Shown here: piece after piece, positions 26,878-35,948 of the stretch
How positions within the stretch are numbered: the stretch's first letter is position 1
Layout: every line of letters begins with the position of its first letter
Origin: Pseudorhodobacter wandonensis
Lineage (GTDB): Bacteria > Pseudomonadota > Alphaproteobacteria > Rhodobacterales > Rhodobacteraceae
Direction of reading: 5' to 3'
Assembly: GCF_001202035.1 (NCBI RefSeq)
Contig: NZ_LGHT01000025.1
Span: 1-64,000 of the forward strand
Length of the DNA stretch: 64,000 nucleotides
Translations under genes and position numbers: made by a program
Notes under the pieces: model-generated
What the model was told of the DNA's origin: nothing
Seen by the model: the letters and a program-made list of their open reading frames with translations, nothing else
Databases searched by the model: none

Positions 26878-28689
26878 ATGGCCCGCGCTCCGCTTTTGCA
26901 ACTTTCCGGTATCATGCTGACCTATGGCGGCAATCCGGTATTCGATGACCTTGATCTGGTGGTGCATCCCGGTGATCGCGTGGCGCTTGTCGGGCGCAAC
27001 GGATCGGGCAAATCCACTTTGATGAAGGTTATGGCAGGGCTGACCGAACCGGATGCCGGCACCCGTGTTGTGCCGCCCGGCGTGACCGTCGGCTATATGG
27101 AACAAGACCCGGACTTGTCGGCCTATACGACTTTGGGTGATTACGCTGCCGCCAATCTGCCCGAGGGTGAAGAGTATAAGGTGGCGATGGTGGCCGAAGG
27201 GTTGAAATTTAACCCCGAAACGCTGGTTACATCTGCTTCGGGCGGGGAACGCCGTCGTGCGGCGCTGGCGCGTTTGATGGCCGAGGCGCCCGAGCTGATG
27301 CTGCTGGACGAGCCAACCAACCACCTGGATATTCAGGCCATTCAATGGCTGGAAGAAGAGCTGAAATCCACCCGCACCGCCTTTGTCCTTATCAGCCACG
27401 ACCGCGCTTTTCTTAAGGCGCTGACCCGTGCAACGCTGTGGATAGACCGCGGGCAGGTACGCCGCCGCGAATCCGGGTTTGACGGGTTTGAGGAATGGCG
27501 CGAAACCGTTTGGGCCGAAGAAGACGAACAACGCCACAAGCTGGACCGCAAGATCAAGGCCGAGGCGCGTTGGGCGGTCGAAGGTATTTCGGCGCGGCGC
27601 AAGCGTAACCAGGGCCGTGTGCGGGCCTTGGCCGATTTGCGGGCCGAGCGCGCAAGCCAGATCCGCCGTCAGGGTACTGCGCAACTCGCGCTGGAATCGG
27701 GCACCACCTCGGGCAAGCGCGTGGTGGAGGCCAAGGGGATTTTCAAATCCTTTGGCGATACGAAAATCGTTGAAAACCTTGATCTGCGGGTGCTACGCGG
27801 CGACCGCATCGCCTTTGTCGGCCCGAACGGTATCGGCAAAACCACTTTGCTGAAAATGCTGACAGGCGAGATTGCACCCGATGCAGGCACGATCACGCTT
27901 GGCACCAATCTGGATGTCGCGGTGTTTGACCAAACGCGCGCCCAGCTTGACCCCAATGCCAGCCTTTGGGACAACCTGACCAACGACCCGACGATGGCCG
28001 TTTCGGGCAGTTCCGATCAGGTGATGGTACGCGGCAACCCCAAGCATGTTGTCGGATACCTTAAGGATTTCTTGTTTAACGAGGCGCAGGCGCGGGCACC
28101 GGTGCGCTCGCTTTCGGGTGGTGAAAAGGCGCGGCTTTTGTTGGCGCGGATTATGGCGAAACCGTCCAACCTGTTGATTTTGGACGAACCGACCAACGAT
28201 CTTGATGTAGAAACGCTGGACTTGCTGCAAGATATCTTGGGCGATTATGACGGTACCGTGCTGCTGGTCAGCCACGACCGCGATTTCATCGACCGCGTTG
28301 CCACCTCGACTGTGGCGTTGGAAGGGAATGGCCGTGTTGGGGTGTTCCCCGGCGGTTGGTCGGATTACATGGACCAGCGCGATACCGAATGGGCGCCCGA
28401 GGAAACGTTTAAACCCAAAGCAACCTCTGCGCCGGTCGCCAAACCCGAGGCAAAGCGCGTGGACACCTTGTCCTTTACCGAGCGCAAGCGGCTGGAAAAC
28501 CTGCCCGACCTGATCGCCAAGATGGAAGCCGAGATTTCCAAGCTGGGCGAGTTGCTCGAATCGGATGATTTGTTCACCAAAGAGCCGGTGAAATTCCGCA
28601 AAGCCTCGGAAATGATGGCCGAGCGTCAGACGCAACTGGCCGCGCTGGAAGAGGAATGGATGGCGCTTGAGGAAAAAGCGGCGATCTAG
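26878..28689 (+). CDS. uup: ABC-F family ATPase Uup
   Basis: 603 residues with two ATPase domains. Domain 1: GRNGSGKST, ASGGERRRAALA, LMLLDEPTNHLD. Domain 2: GPNGIGKTT, LSGGEKARLLLA, LLILDEPTNDLD. The C-terminal end (about 530-603) is a charged coiled coil, as in Uup, where it binds DNA or branched structures. Uup is linked to ribosome function and suppression of precise transposon excision. MARAPLLQLSGIMLTYGG is the expected start. It is a second ABC-F gene only 0.8 kb from the YheS-like one. Confidence 0.9.
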   Translation: MARAPLLQLSGIMLTYGGNPVFDDLDLVVHPGDRVALVGRNGSGKSTLMKVMAGLTEPDAGTRVVPPGVTVGYMEQDPDLSAYTTLGDYAAANLPEGEEYKVAMVAEGLKFNPETLVTSASGGERRRAALARLMAEAPELMLLDEPTNHLDIQAIQWLEEELKSTRTAFVLISHDRAFLKALTRATLWIDRGQVRRRESGFDGFEEWRETVWAEEDEQRHKLDRKIKAEARWAVEGISARRKRNQGRVRALADLRAERASQIRRQGTAQLALESGTTSGKRVVEAKGIFKSFGDTKIVENLDLRVLRGDRIAFVGPNGIGKTTLLKMLTGEIAPDAGTITLGTNLDVAVFDQTRAQLDPNASLWDNLTNDPTMAVSGSSDQVMVRGNPKHVVGYLKDFLFNEAQARAPVRSLSGGEKARLLLARIMAKPSNLLILDEPTNDLDVETLDLLQDILGDYDGTVLLVSHDRDFIDRVATSTVALEGNGRVGVFPGGWSDYMDQRDTEWAPEETFKPKATSAPVAKPEAKRVDTLSFTERKRLENLPDLIAKMEAEISKLGELLESDDLFTKEPVKFRKASEMMAERQTQLAALEEEWMALEEKAAI

Positions 28690-28698
28690 ACCGGATTT

Positions 28699-28720
28699 CG
28701 GCAAGCTGTTGCCGGTTTTG
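28699..28720 (+). terminator. Weak terminator after uup
   Basis: CGGCAA/TTGCCG (28699-28714, 4-nt loop) is followed by GTTTTG, starting 10 bp after the uup stop. The stem is short but correctly placed. Confidence 0.5.
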
Positions 28721-28763
28721 CCCACGGCATAGGCGGCTTTGGGCGCATCGGGCCCCAAGCCAA

Positions 28764-28777
28764 TCACAGGCCTGTGA
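28764..28777. promoter_or_regulatory. Perfect 14-bp palindrome upstream of outer-membrane protein gene
   Basis: TCACAGGCCTGTGA is fully self-complementary and lies 90 bp before the start at 28867. It could be an operator for that gene. No regulator is identified, and a chance palindrome of this length is uncommon but possible. Confidence 0.35.
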
Positions 28778-28866
28778 GGGGGGCTAACATGTTGGAACCT
28801 TTGTACTAGGTAGGGGTTGTCACCGTAGGCGGCATCAGCCGTTTTACGTATATGAAAGGTAGACAC

Positions 28867-29457
28867 ATGAAACTTATATCCTCTTTCGTCGTTGCATCCG
28901 CACTTAGCGCACCGGCCTTTGCAGGTGGTCTGACCGAGCCCGTTGCCGAACCGGTTATCGCTGCGCCTGTGGTTATGGCGCCTGTATCTGCTGATTGGAC
29001 AGGCTTTTATGCCGGTGCCCAGCTTGGCTATGGCGACGTGTCGTCCAATCTTGCCGGCGTAGATGGCAATGGGGCGCTGGGTGGTGTGCATGCGGGTTAC
29101 CGCTATGACTTTGGCCAATTTGTCGCTGGCGGCGAGCTGGCGTATAACGGTTCGAACATTGATCTTGGCGCGACCAGCAAGCTGGACAACCTGACCCAGC
29201 TTAAAGTGATGGGTGGCTATGATCTGGGCAAAACCCTGATTTACGGTACAGTTGGTGCCGCCCATGCCAAGGCCGCGATCAATGGTGTCAACCATTCCGA
29301 CACAGGATATCTGGTTGGTGTTGGCATGGACTATGCCATCAATGACGCCTGGACCATTGGTGCAGAGTTTGACCACCACCGCTTTAACAACTTTGATAAA
29401 GCCGGCACCGATATTCGCGCCAATACTGCGCAAATCCGGGTTGGCTACCGCTTCTAA
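28867..29457 (+). CDS. Outer-membrane beta-barrel protein
   Basis: 196 residues with a signal peptide (MKLISSFVVASALSAPAFA, cut after AFA). The mature part begins with a Pro/Val/Ala-rich linker, then WTGFYAGAQLGYGD and alternating strands ending in AQIRVGYRF, with the terminal Phe expected by the BAM machinery. This is the opacity/Omp25-like 8-stranded barrel type. A pore or adhesion role is not shown. ATG 28867 has AAAGGT upstream; a frame from 28852 adds five residues. Confidence 0.85.
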   Translation: MKLISSFVVASALSAPAFAGGLTEPVAEPVIAAPVVMAPVSADWTGFYAGAQLGYGDVSSNLAGVDGNGALGGVHAGYRYDFGQFVAGGELAYNGSNIDLGATSKLDNLTQLKVMGGYDLGKTLIYGTVGAAHAKAAINGVNHSDTGYLVGVGMDYAINDAWTIGAEFDHHRFNNFDKAGTDIRANTAQIRVGYRF

Positions 29458-29475
29458 GCGACTCTACCTGTTGGG

Positions 29476-29508
29476 GCAGGGCGCAGGTTATCTTGCGCCC
29501 TGCTTTGC
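29476..29508 (+). terminator. Terminator after outer-membrane protein gene
   Basis: GCAGGGCGCA (29476-29485) and TGCGCCCTGC (29494-29503) make a perfect 10-bp stem with an 8-nt loop, followed by TTTGCTTT. It separates this gene from the convergent TPM gene. Confidence 0.85.
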
Positions 29509-29515
29509 TTTGGGA

Positions 29516-30385
29516 CTACCATTTCCCCGAGGCCCCGCCACCGCCCGATCGGCCACCACCAAAGCCGCTGCTGGATGACGATGTTCTTGCGCGGGCTGCG
29601 GCTTTTGATGGCAAGGTAAAGCTGTCGCGGCGTTCATGCCCGCAATGGCCACAGGTTTCGATGCGCAGGCCTTGGCCTTGTGTGGTCTCGGCCGGCTCTA
29701 ATGTGGTTTTTTGCGTAAGCTGCAATCGGCGCGCGCCGCAGTTCGGGCATCTTTTGAACCGGACGGCGAAATCGCGCAGGCGCGATTTGATAAGCCCCCA
29801 AAGAATAACGCCTGCAATCCCCGCGAACATCACCCCGCCGATCACCTTATCCAGCCAGGGTTCAGCCGGAAAACCGCTGTCTATAGTAACGGCTTCATGG
29901 GCAGCAAAAGGGCGGGCGAGTTGCTCGATTGCCATCAGCGCCCCATCCTCTAGCCCTTTGGCATAGTCATCATTGCGAAAGGCGGGCAGCATGGCGGTAT
30001 CAACGACGCGCTGTGCGCGCCCGTCCCAGACGGGGTCATAGGCGGCGCCCAGCGCGATGCGCATCTCACGGTCTTTTTCGGCAACCAGAATAAGAATGCC
30101 GTCGTTGCGGGTGGCATCGCCAATGCCCCAGGAGTTGAACCAACCGGTCGCAAAATCGGCAAAGCGGCCCGTACCGCCATAGTCGGCTTGTGAAGATATG
30201 GTTGCCAGCACGATATGGATGCCGGTTTCTTCGCGGGCGGTCTGAAGGGCGGCACTGACGCGGGCCGCAGCCTCGGGGGGCAGCAGGTTGGCATAGTCAT
30301 TGACCGTATCGCTGAGCGGTGCCGGATAGGTTTGGGCAAAGCCGGCAAGTGGCAGCCACAAAAGAACAATCAACAGGCGCAGCAT
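29516..30385 (-). CDS. TPM-domain (YgcG-like) membrane protein with zinc ribbon
   Basis: 289 residues. Signal peptide (MLRLLIVLLWLPLAGFAQ), TPM domain (about 22-150; VNDYANLLPPEAA, NDGILILVAEKDREMRIALG), one membrane helix near 180-198, then a cytoplasmic zinc ribbon CPNCGARR...CGHCG, and a Ser/Gly-rich tail SSSSSGFGGGRSGGGGASGKW. TPM proteins are poorly understood; in plants one acts in photosystem repair. The Gly-rich end is typical of bacterial YgcG proteins. It is convergent with the barrel gene and divergent from the cysS leader. Confidence 0.85.
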   Translation of the reverse strand: MLRLLIVLLWLPLAGFAQTYPAPLSDTVNDYANLLPPEAAARVSAALQTAREETGIHIVLATISSQADYGGTGRFADFATGWFNSWGIGDATRNDGILILVAEKDREMRIALGAAYDPVWDGRAQRVVDTAMLPAFRNDDYAKGLEDGALMAIEQLARPFAAHEAVTIDSGFPAEPWLDKVIGGVMFAGIAGVILWGLIKSRLRDFAVRFKRCPNCGARRLQLTQKTTLEPAETTQGQGLRIETCGHCGHERRDSFTLPSKAAARARTSSSSSGFGGGRSGGGGASGKW

Positions 30386-30502
30386 TGGCAGGCTCCTTGG
30401 TTCGGGTGCGGGTCTTATGGCCCTATTGCCCTAAGGATGCACGGCGCGGGCGGGCATAACAAGCTGCTTGGCCTGTGGGCGCGGCTGTGTTAGGGAATCT
30501 GC

Positions 30503-30547
30503 ATGAAAATATCAGGCATCATTTGCATTTGCTGCATTACCTGCTGA
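30503..30547 (+). CDS. Cysteine-rich leader peptide of cysS
   Basis: A 14-codon ORF encodes [14 protein letters not shown]. Four of 14 codons are TGC (Cys), and the last precedes TGA. AGGGA lies six bases before the ATG, an excellent ribosome site. It is too short to be a catalogued gene, but composition and position (110 bp before cysteinyl-tRNA synthetase) fit a regulatory leader peptide. Its last codons form the left arm of the hairpin at 30540. A ribosome waiting for Cys-tRNA would cover that arm. Confidence 0.75.
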   Translation: MKISGIICICCITC

Positions 30548-30609
30548 CATAAGTCGGGCGGGCCTGTTTTCTTTTCGTTTCCAAACAAAGACGAAGTTGA
30601 TATGCCCGC
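30540..30609 (+). promoter_or_regulatory. Candidate transcription attenuator between Cys leader and cysS
   Basis: Terminator form: CCTGCTGAC (30540-30548), loop ATAA, GTCGGGCGGG (30553-30562), nine pairs including two G-U and one bulged G, followed by tgttttctttt (30565-30575). Competing form: GCGGGC (30558-30563) pairs perfectly with GCCCGC (30604-30609), which breaks the terminator. The left arm overlaps the last Cys codon and stop of the leader peptide. The arrangement predicts readthrough into cysS when Cys-tRNA is scarce. Pairings were found by eye; energies were not computed. Confidence 0.6.
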
Positions 30610-30656
30610 GCCAGAAGGCCGAGGAAATGCTGCGACTGCTGCACAAGGGTAGGGAT

Positions 30657-32048
30657 ATGACCACAATCAAACTGCACAATTCCAAGACGCGGGAAAAAGA
30701 GGTTTTCACGCCGATTGACCCCGAAAATGTGCGGATCTATCTCTGCGGTCCGACGGTCTATGATCGCGCCCATATTGGCAACGCGCGCAATGTGATCATG
30801 TTTGATGTGTTGTTTCGGCTGCTGCGGCAGGTTTACGGGCTGGATCACGTGACCTATGTGCGCAATTTCACCGATGTAGATGACAAGATTAACGCCGAGG
30901 CGCTGCGCCGCCAGAATGCGGGCGAGGCGGGAACGCTGGAGGAATTGATCCATCAGCGGACCGAGGAAACGATTGCCTGGTATCACGCCGATATGGATGC
31001 GCTTGGCAATCTGCGCCCGACCCAAGAGCCGCGCGCGACCGAGTATATCGGCCAGATGATCGCGATGACCGAGGATTTGATCGCCAAGGGCCATGCCTAT
31101 GCGGCCGAGGGGCATGTGCTGTTTGATGTGCGCTCTTTCCCTGAATACGGCCGGCTTTCGGGGCGGTCGGTTGATGATATGATCGCCGGCGCGCGTGTTG
31201 AGGTGGCGCCTTATAAGCGCGACCCGATGGATTTTGTGTTGTGGAAGCCGTCGGATGATGTGACGCCCGGTTGGGATAGCCCTTGGGGCCGTGGGCGGCC
31301 GGGGTGGCATATTGAATGCTCGGCCATGTCGCAGGCGCTTTTGGGGCCGTCGTTCGATATTCACGGCGGCGGCACGGATTTGACCTTTCCGCACCATGAA
31401 AACGAGCTGGCGCAAAGCTGCTGCGCTAACCCCGACGAGGGGTTTGCCAATGTCTGGCTGCACAATGAGATGTTGCAGGTCGAGGGCAAGAAGATGTCCA
31501 AGTCGCTGGGCAATTTCTTTACGGTGCGGGATTTGCTGGATCAGGGGATTGCGGGCGAGGTGATCAGGTTTGTGTTTTTGCAAACCCATTACCGCAAGAC
31601 GATGGACTGGACGGCGGAAAAGGCGGCGCAAGCCGAAGCGACATTGCGCAAGTGGCGCGGGTTTGTGGAGGGCATTGAGCCCGCCCCAAACCCGTTGGGA
31701 CCGGTGATCGATGCCTTGGCCGATGACCTTAACACAGCGGGGGCCTTGGCGGCATTGCATGAGGCAGCAGGGCAGGGCGACTATGCCGGGCTTTTGGCCT
31801 CGGCCCGTGTGATGGGGTTGTTGGAGGATGGTATGGGCGATTGGCTGGCTGCGGTTGATCTGAGTGGCTATGCCGAGAAACTGGCCATGGTTTGGGCGGC
31901 GGCGAAGCTGTCAAAGGATTTCACAGCCGTGGATGCGATGAAGGCCGCGCTGATTGCGGCCGGTGTCGAGATTCAGATGGGCAAGGATGGGGTTGTGTTG
32001 CAACCCGGTGCCGGGTTTGATGCGGGCAGGTTGGAGGCTTTCGAGTGA
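30657..32048 (+). CDS. cysS: Cysteinyl-tRNA synthetase
   Basis: 463 residues, class I synthetase that charges tRNA-Cys. Zinc ligands include Cys30 in YLCGPTVYD, a Cys in ECSAM and the His/Glu in PHHENE. HIGN is at residues 39-42 and KMSKS at 279-283. The start [14 protein letters not shown] follows GGGTAGGGAT; a frame from 30597 adds 20 residues that lack family similarity and overlap the proposed antiterminator. Regulation by the Cys leader is proposed. Followed by a dispersed repeat and cimA. Confidence 0.97.
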   Translation: MTTIKLHNSKTREKEVFTPIDPENVRIYLCGPTVYDRAHIGNARNVIMFDVLFRLLRQVYGLDHVTYVRNFTDVDDKINAEALRRQNAGEAGTLEELIHQRTEETIAWYHADMDALGNLRPTQEPRATEYIGQMIAMTEDLIAKGHAYAAEGHVLFDVRSFPEYGRLSGRSVDDMIAGARVEVAPYKRDPMDFVLWKPSDDVTPGWDSPWGRGRPGWHIECSAMSQALLGPSFDIHGGGTDLTFPHHENELAQSCCANPDEGFANVWLHNEMLQVEGKKMSKSLGNFFTVRDLLDQGIAGEVIRFVFLQTHYRKTMDWTAEKAAQAEATLRKWRGFVEGIEPAPNPLGPVIDALADDLNTAGALAALHEAAGQGDYAGLLASARVMGLLEDGMGDWLAAVDLSGYAEKLAMVWAAAKLSKDFTAVDAMKAALIAAGVEIQMGKDGVVLQPGAGFDAGRLEAFE

Positions 32049-32067
32049 TGGTTTTTGTGATCGGCGC

Positions 32068-32143
32068 GGGGGGCTGTCTGCCCCCCCTGTTGCTTTGCAA
32101 GGCAAAGCAACACCCCCGAGGATATTTGTGCCGAACAGAAAGC
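32068..32143 (+). repeat. Dispersed three-part intergenic element, copy D
   Basis: Hairpin 1 is GGGGGGC/GCCCCCC (32068-32086). Hairpin 2 is TGTTGCTTTGC/GCAAAGCAACA (32088-32112, perfect 11 bp, 3-nt loop). The tail is CCCCCGAGGATATTTGTGCC followed by GAACAGAAAG. It lies between cysS and cimA on the same strand. A run-through ORF across it ending at the cimA start is regarded as fortuitous. Confidence 0.75.
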
Positions 32144-32160
32144 GCGATGGGTAAGGTGGT

Positions 32161-33774
32161 ATGAGAGGGCGGCTGTATTTGTTTGATACCACGCTTCGTG
32201 ACGGGCAGCAGACCCAAGGCGTGCAGTTTTCGACGCTGGAAAAAGTGCAGATTGCGCGGGCGCTGGATGCTTTGGGCATTGATTATATCGAAGGCGGCTG
32301 GCCGGGGGCGAACCCGACGGATAGCGAGTTTTTTGCAGATCGGCCTGAAACCCGCGCCACGATGACGGCGTTTGGGATGACCAAGCGGGTCGGGCGGTCA
32401 GCCGAGAATGATGATGTTCTGGCAGCTGTGTTGGATGCGGACACGCCCGCCGTGTGCCTTGTGGGCAAAACGCATGAGTTTCATGTGACCACGGCGCTTG
32501 GGGTGACGCTGGAGGAAAACCGTGAGGCGATTGCAGCGTCATTTGCGCATGTGGTGGCCAAGGGCCGCGAGGCCTTGTTCGATGCCGAGCATTTCTTTGA
32601 CGGCTACCGTGCCAATCCCAGCTATGCCTTGGATTGTTTGCGGGCGGCCTATGAGGCGGGCGCGCGTTGGATTGTGCTGTGTGATACCAACGGTGGCACT
32701 TTGCCTGCCGAGGTAGGGCGTATCACGGCCGAGGTGATTGCGGCGGGGATACCGGGCGATCATCTGGCTATTCATTGCCATGATGATACGGGCAATGCTG
32801 TGGCCTGTTCTTTGGCCGCCATTGATGCGGGCGCGCGGCAAATTCAGGGCACCTTGAACGGTTTGGGCGAGCGTTGTGGCAATGCGAATCTCGTGACGCT
32901 GATTCCGACGTTGCTGTTGAAAGAGCCCTATGCCAGCCGGTTTGAAACCGGTGTCAGCCCCGAGGCATTGGCGGGGCTGCTGCGCACCAGCCGGATGTTG
33001 GATGATATTTTGAACCGCGTGCCGTCGCGGGGGGCGGCCTATGTCGGGGCCTCGGCCTTTGCGCATAAGGCGGGGTTGCATGCCTCTGCGATTTTGAAAG
33101 ACCCCACGACCTATGAGCATATCCCCCCCGAAGTGGTGGGCAACGCGCGGATTATTCCGATGTCGAACCAGGCGGGGCAATCGAACCTGCGGGCGCGGCT
33201 GGCGGCGGCCGGGATCGAGGTTGCGCCAAAGGACCCGCGCCTTGCCGATATTCTTGACCAGATCAAACAGCGCGAGGATCAAGGCTATGCCTATGACGGG
33301 GCGCAAGCCAGTTTCGAGTTGCTGGCGCGGCGCTCCTTGGGCCTTTGCCCGCAGTTCTTTGAGGTAAAGCGCTATCGCGTCACGGTGGAACGCCGCAAGA
33401 ACAAGCGTGACCAGATGATCACCCTGTCCGAAGCGGTGGTGGTGGTGAAAATCGGCGATCAAAAGATGTTGTCGGTGTCGGAATCAATGGATGAAAGTGG
33501 CACTGACCGTGGGCCCGTGAACGCGTTATGGAAGGCCTTGGCCAAGGATTTGGGGCCGTATCAGGCCTATATCGACGATATGCATCTTGTAGATTTCAAG
33601 GTGCGGATTACCCAAGGCGGCACCGAAGCCGTGACGCGGGTGATTATTGACAGCGAGGATGCGCAGGGGCGGCGTTGGTCGACCGTGGGGGTCAGCGCAA
33701 ACATAGTCGATGCAAGCTTTGAGGCGTTGTTGGATGCCGTGAACTGGAAGCTGATACGGGATGGCGCGGCATGA
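32161..33774 (+). CDS. cimA: (R)-citramalate synthase
   Basis: 537 residues, the LeuA/CimA family: condenses pyruvate with acetyl-CoA to citramalate, a threonine-independent route to isoleucine. The catalytic barrel has FDTTLRDGQQTQGVQF (metal and substrate ligands), CDTNGGTLP and the metal-binding HCHDDTGNAVA, then LNGLGERCGNANL. The C-terminal regulatory domain (about 400-537) ends VGVSANIVDASFEALLDAVNWKL, as in CimA; leucine-type feedback by isoleucine is typical but not shown. A proposed short overlap exists with the next gene's upstream sequence. Confidence 0.93.
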   Translation: MRGRLYLFDTTLRDGQQTQGVQFSTLEKVQIARALDALGIDYIEGGWPGANPTDSEFFADRPETRATMTAFGMTKRVGRSAENDDVLAAVLDADTPAVCLVGKTHEFHVTTALGVTLEENREAIAASFAHVVAKGREALFDAEHFFDGYRANPSYALDCLRAAYEAGARWIVLCDTNGGTLPAEVGRITAEVIAAGIPGDHLAIHCHDDTGNAVACSLAAIDAGARQIQGTLNGLGERCGNANLVTLIPTLLLKEPYASRFETGVSPEALAGLLRTSRMLDDILNRVPSRGAAYVGASAFAHKAGLHASAILKDPTTYEHIPPEVVGNARIIPMSNQAGQSNLRARLAAAGIEVAPKDPRLADILDQIKQREDQGYAYDGAQASFELLARRSLGLCPQFFEVKRYRVTVERRKNKRDQMITLSEAVVVVKIGDQKMLSVSESMDESGTDRGPVNALWKALAKDLGPYQAYIDDMHLVDFKVRITQGGTEAVTRVIIDSEDAQGRRWSTVGVSANIVDASFEALLDAVNWKLIRDGAA

Positions 33775-33802
33775 GCGGCGCGCCAGAAAGGTGCATCGCG
33801 TG

Positions 33803-34561
33803 ATGCAGACCGATGTTATCGCGTTAGTCGAACGGGGCGACCCTACCCGGTTTTCTGCCCTTATGGCGGCGCCGTCTGCTGCGCGTGGCCCGCTGGCCAC
33901 CCTTTACGCCTTTAACCTTGAGGTGGCCCGCGCCCCCTGGGCCAGTAAGGAACCAATGATCGCCGAGATGCGACTGCAATGGTGGCGTGATGCGATTGAG
34001 GATGTCGGGCGCGGGGTGGTTCGGGCGCATGAGGTCATGCAGCCTTTGGCCGATCTGATTGCAAAGCGTGACCTGCCTTTGGATTGCATCGATCAGATGA
34101 TTGCCGCGCGGCGTTGGGATATTTATTCGGATGCCTTTGCCGACGAGGCCGCCTTTGATGCCTATCTGGACGATACGGCGGGCAGTTTGATGTGGCTGTC
34201 GGGGCGGGCGCTGGGGGCGGCAACGGGGCAGAGCTTGCGCGATTTTGGCTGGGCCGCAGGGCTTGCTGCCTATTTGCAGGCTGTACCCGTATTGGCGGCG
34301 CGTGGGCGCGTGCCGTTGCTTGACGGGCGCGATGTTGCGATCAGGGCGCTGGCCGAACGCGGGCTGGCGCGGTTGGCGCAGGCACGGCGTGCGGGTATCG
34401 AACCTGTCGCGCGGCCTGCGCTGCTGGCGGGTTGGCAAGCGCCCGCCTTGCTGAAAATGGCGATGGCCGAGCCGGGCCGTGTTGGCGAAGGCAAGTTGCA
34501 ATTGTCGGAATTCTCGCGGCGTGGCGGGCTGTTGTGGCAGGCTTTCACCCATCGGTACTAG
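33803..34561 (+). CDS. Squalene/phytoene synthase family protein (NDUFAF6-like)
   Basis: 252 residues, all-helical. APWASKEPMIAEMRLQWWRDAIEDV and DDTAGSLMWLSGRALG match the family that includes the mitochondrial complex I assembly factor NDUFAF6. The two DxxxD prenyl-diphosphate motifs of true phytoene synthases are not convincing, so carotenoid synthesis is unlikely. A role in complex I assembly is inference from the eukaryotic relative. The ATG at 33803 is chosen over a frame that starts inside cimA. It lies 28 bp downstream of cimA. Confidence 0.75.
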   Translation: MQTDVIALVERGDPTRFSALMAAPSAARGPLATLYAFNLEVARAPWASKEPMIAEMRLQWWRDAIEDVGRGVVRAHEVMQPLADLIAKRDLPLDCIDQMIAARRWDIYSDAFADEAAFDAYLDDTAGSLMWLSGRALGAATGQSLRDFGWAAGLAAYLQAVPVLAARGRVPLLDGRDVAIRALAERGLARLAQARRAGIEPVARPALLAGWQAPALLKMAMAEPGRVGEGKLQLSEFSRRGGLLWQAFTHRY

Positions 34562-34643
34562 CCTGCCTTTCCCCAGCACCCGATTTGCGCTAGGCTTGAA
34601 AAAAACGGGCAAATGCCCCGATGCTATTTGAGGAGCGGCACAG

Positions 34644-35882
34644 ATGCAGGCGAGCAAAAGAACGACACTTATCGGGCTGGGTGCCTTGATGCTATCGGGG
34701 TGTGTTGGCGGGGGCGCGCGTATGGGCGCGGTTGCGGCACGTAGCGCCACGCCTTACCACACCGAGCCGAATGCGGGCTTTGACAAATGGGTTGCCAGCT
34801 TTCGCGCCCGCACCACCAGTATCAACCAATCGACGATGAACGCGGCCTTTCGCAATGCAGGCTTTGTGCCCGAGGTGATCGAGCGCGACCGCAACCAGAC
34901 CGAATTCAAGCGCAGCCTGCAAGATTATCTGGCCATTGCCGCCTCGGATGAACGCGTGTCCAAGGGGCAGGCGGCCTATGCCCGCCACCGCGGCACGCTT
35001 GACGCGATTGAGCGGCGCTATGGCGTTGAAGGCAATGTCGTGGCCGCCGTTTGGGGGCTGGAAAGCTTTTTCGGCGAACGGCGCGGCGATATTCCGGTGA
35101 TCTCGGCTGTGGCCACGCTGGCCTATGAAGGGCGGCGCGGTGCGTTCTTTGAAAAGCAGTTGGTGGCGGCACTGAAGATTCTGGAAAACGGCGATGTTAC
35201 GCCTGACCGGATGACCGGATCATGGGCCGGTGCGATGGGGCATACGCAATTTATTCCCACGTCTTACCAGCTGTTTGCTGTCGATTTTACCGGCGACGGG
35301 CGGCGCGATATCTGGTCGGATGACCCATCTGACGCGCTGGCCTCAACCGCGGCCTATCTGGCGAAATCGGGTTGGACCAAGGGCCAGCCTTGGGGCGTTG
35401 AGGTGCGGCTGCCTGCTGGCTTTAACGCTGGTTTGGCGGGGCGGGGTTCCAGCCGTAGCACCAGTGATTGGGCGGCGATGGGCGTGCGCGATATGGATGG
35501 CAATGTGGTGCCGAACCACGGTGCGGCCTCGATCATCATTCCAGAAGGCACAGGCGGGCCGGCCTTTATGACCTTCCGCAACTTTACCGCCATCACCCGT
35601 TACAACAATTCGGAAAGCTATGTGATCGGGGTTGGGCATTTGTCCGATCGTATCCTTGGCCGCCCGCCCATTCGCGGCAACTTTCCACCCGATGCCAACG
35701 GAATGCAAATTGCCGACCGGCAGGAAATGCAGCGGCTGCTGACGGCCAAGGGCTTTGACACCGAAGGCCATGACGGCGTGATTGGCCCCAAGACCCGTGC
35801 GGCAATTTCCAGCTATCAGGCCAGCCGTGGCATGGCGGTGACGGGCGAGCCCAGCCTCGCGTTGCTGACCAGCCTGCGCTAG
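34644..35882 (+). CDS. Lytic murein transglycosylase, MltB-like lipoprotein
   Basis: 412 residues. A lipoprotein signal ends in LSGC (Cys near residue 20). The SLT_2/MltB domain has VVAAVWGLESFFGERRGDIPV, where the Glu in GLESFFGE is the expected catalytic acid, and GSWAGAMGHTQFIPTSY. A peptidoglycan-binding domain closes the protein (MQRLLTAKGFDTEGHDGVIGPKTRAAI). It cleaves glycan strands to 1,6-anhydro products in the periplasm. AGGAGCGG precedes the start. Confidence 0.92.
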   Translation: MQASKRTTLIGLGALMLSGCVGGGARMGAVAARSATPYHTEPNAGFDKWVASFRARTTSINQSTMNAAFRNAGFVPEVIERDRNQTEFKRSLQDYLAIAASDERVSKGQAAYARHRGTLDAIERRYGVEGNVVAAVWGLESFFGERRGDIPVISAVATLAYEGRRGAFFEKQLVAALKILENGDVTPDRMTGSWAGAMGHTQFIPTSYQLFAVDFTGDGRRDIWSDDPSDALASTAAYLAKSGWTKGQPWGVEVRLPAGFNAGLAGRGSSRSTSDWAAMGVRDMDGNVVPNHGAASIIIPEGTGGPAFMTFRNFTAITRYNNSESYVIGVGHLSDRILGRPPIRGNFPPDANGMQIADRQEMQRLLTAKGFDTEGHDGVIGPKTRAAISSYQASRGMAVTGEPSLALLTSLR

Positions 35883-35907
35883 GCCCAACCACTCGGCCCG
35901 CAAACGT

Positions 35908-35930
35908 AGGGTGCGCTTTAGCGCACCGCT
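35908..35930. terminator. Hairpin between convergent genes
   Basis: GGTGCGC (35910-35916) pairs with GCGCACC (35921-35927) around TTTA, midway between the stops of the transglycosylase and the MFS gene. There is no U-run; it may act as a weak bidirectional terminator. Confidence 0.5.
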
Positions 35931-35948
35931 ACCCCCAATCTTTTGCCC

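Noticed and set aside
27793-29433. 546-codon open frame opposite uup and the barrel gene
   Set aside because: Antisense shadow crossing two genes and a terminator; no family similarity seen.
32049-32164. Open frame of about 38 codons from 32048 to the cimA start, ending in an ATGA overlap
   Set aside because: It is almost entirely the dispersed repeat (copy D). The translated product reflects the hairpins, and the overlap looks accidental.
33803-34561. Phytoene or squalene synthase
   Set aside because: The two Asp-rich prenyl-diphosphate motifs are not convincing and no carotenoid or hopanoid genes are nearby; an NDUFAF6-like role fits better.
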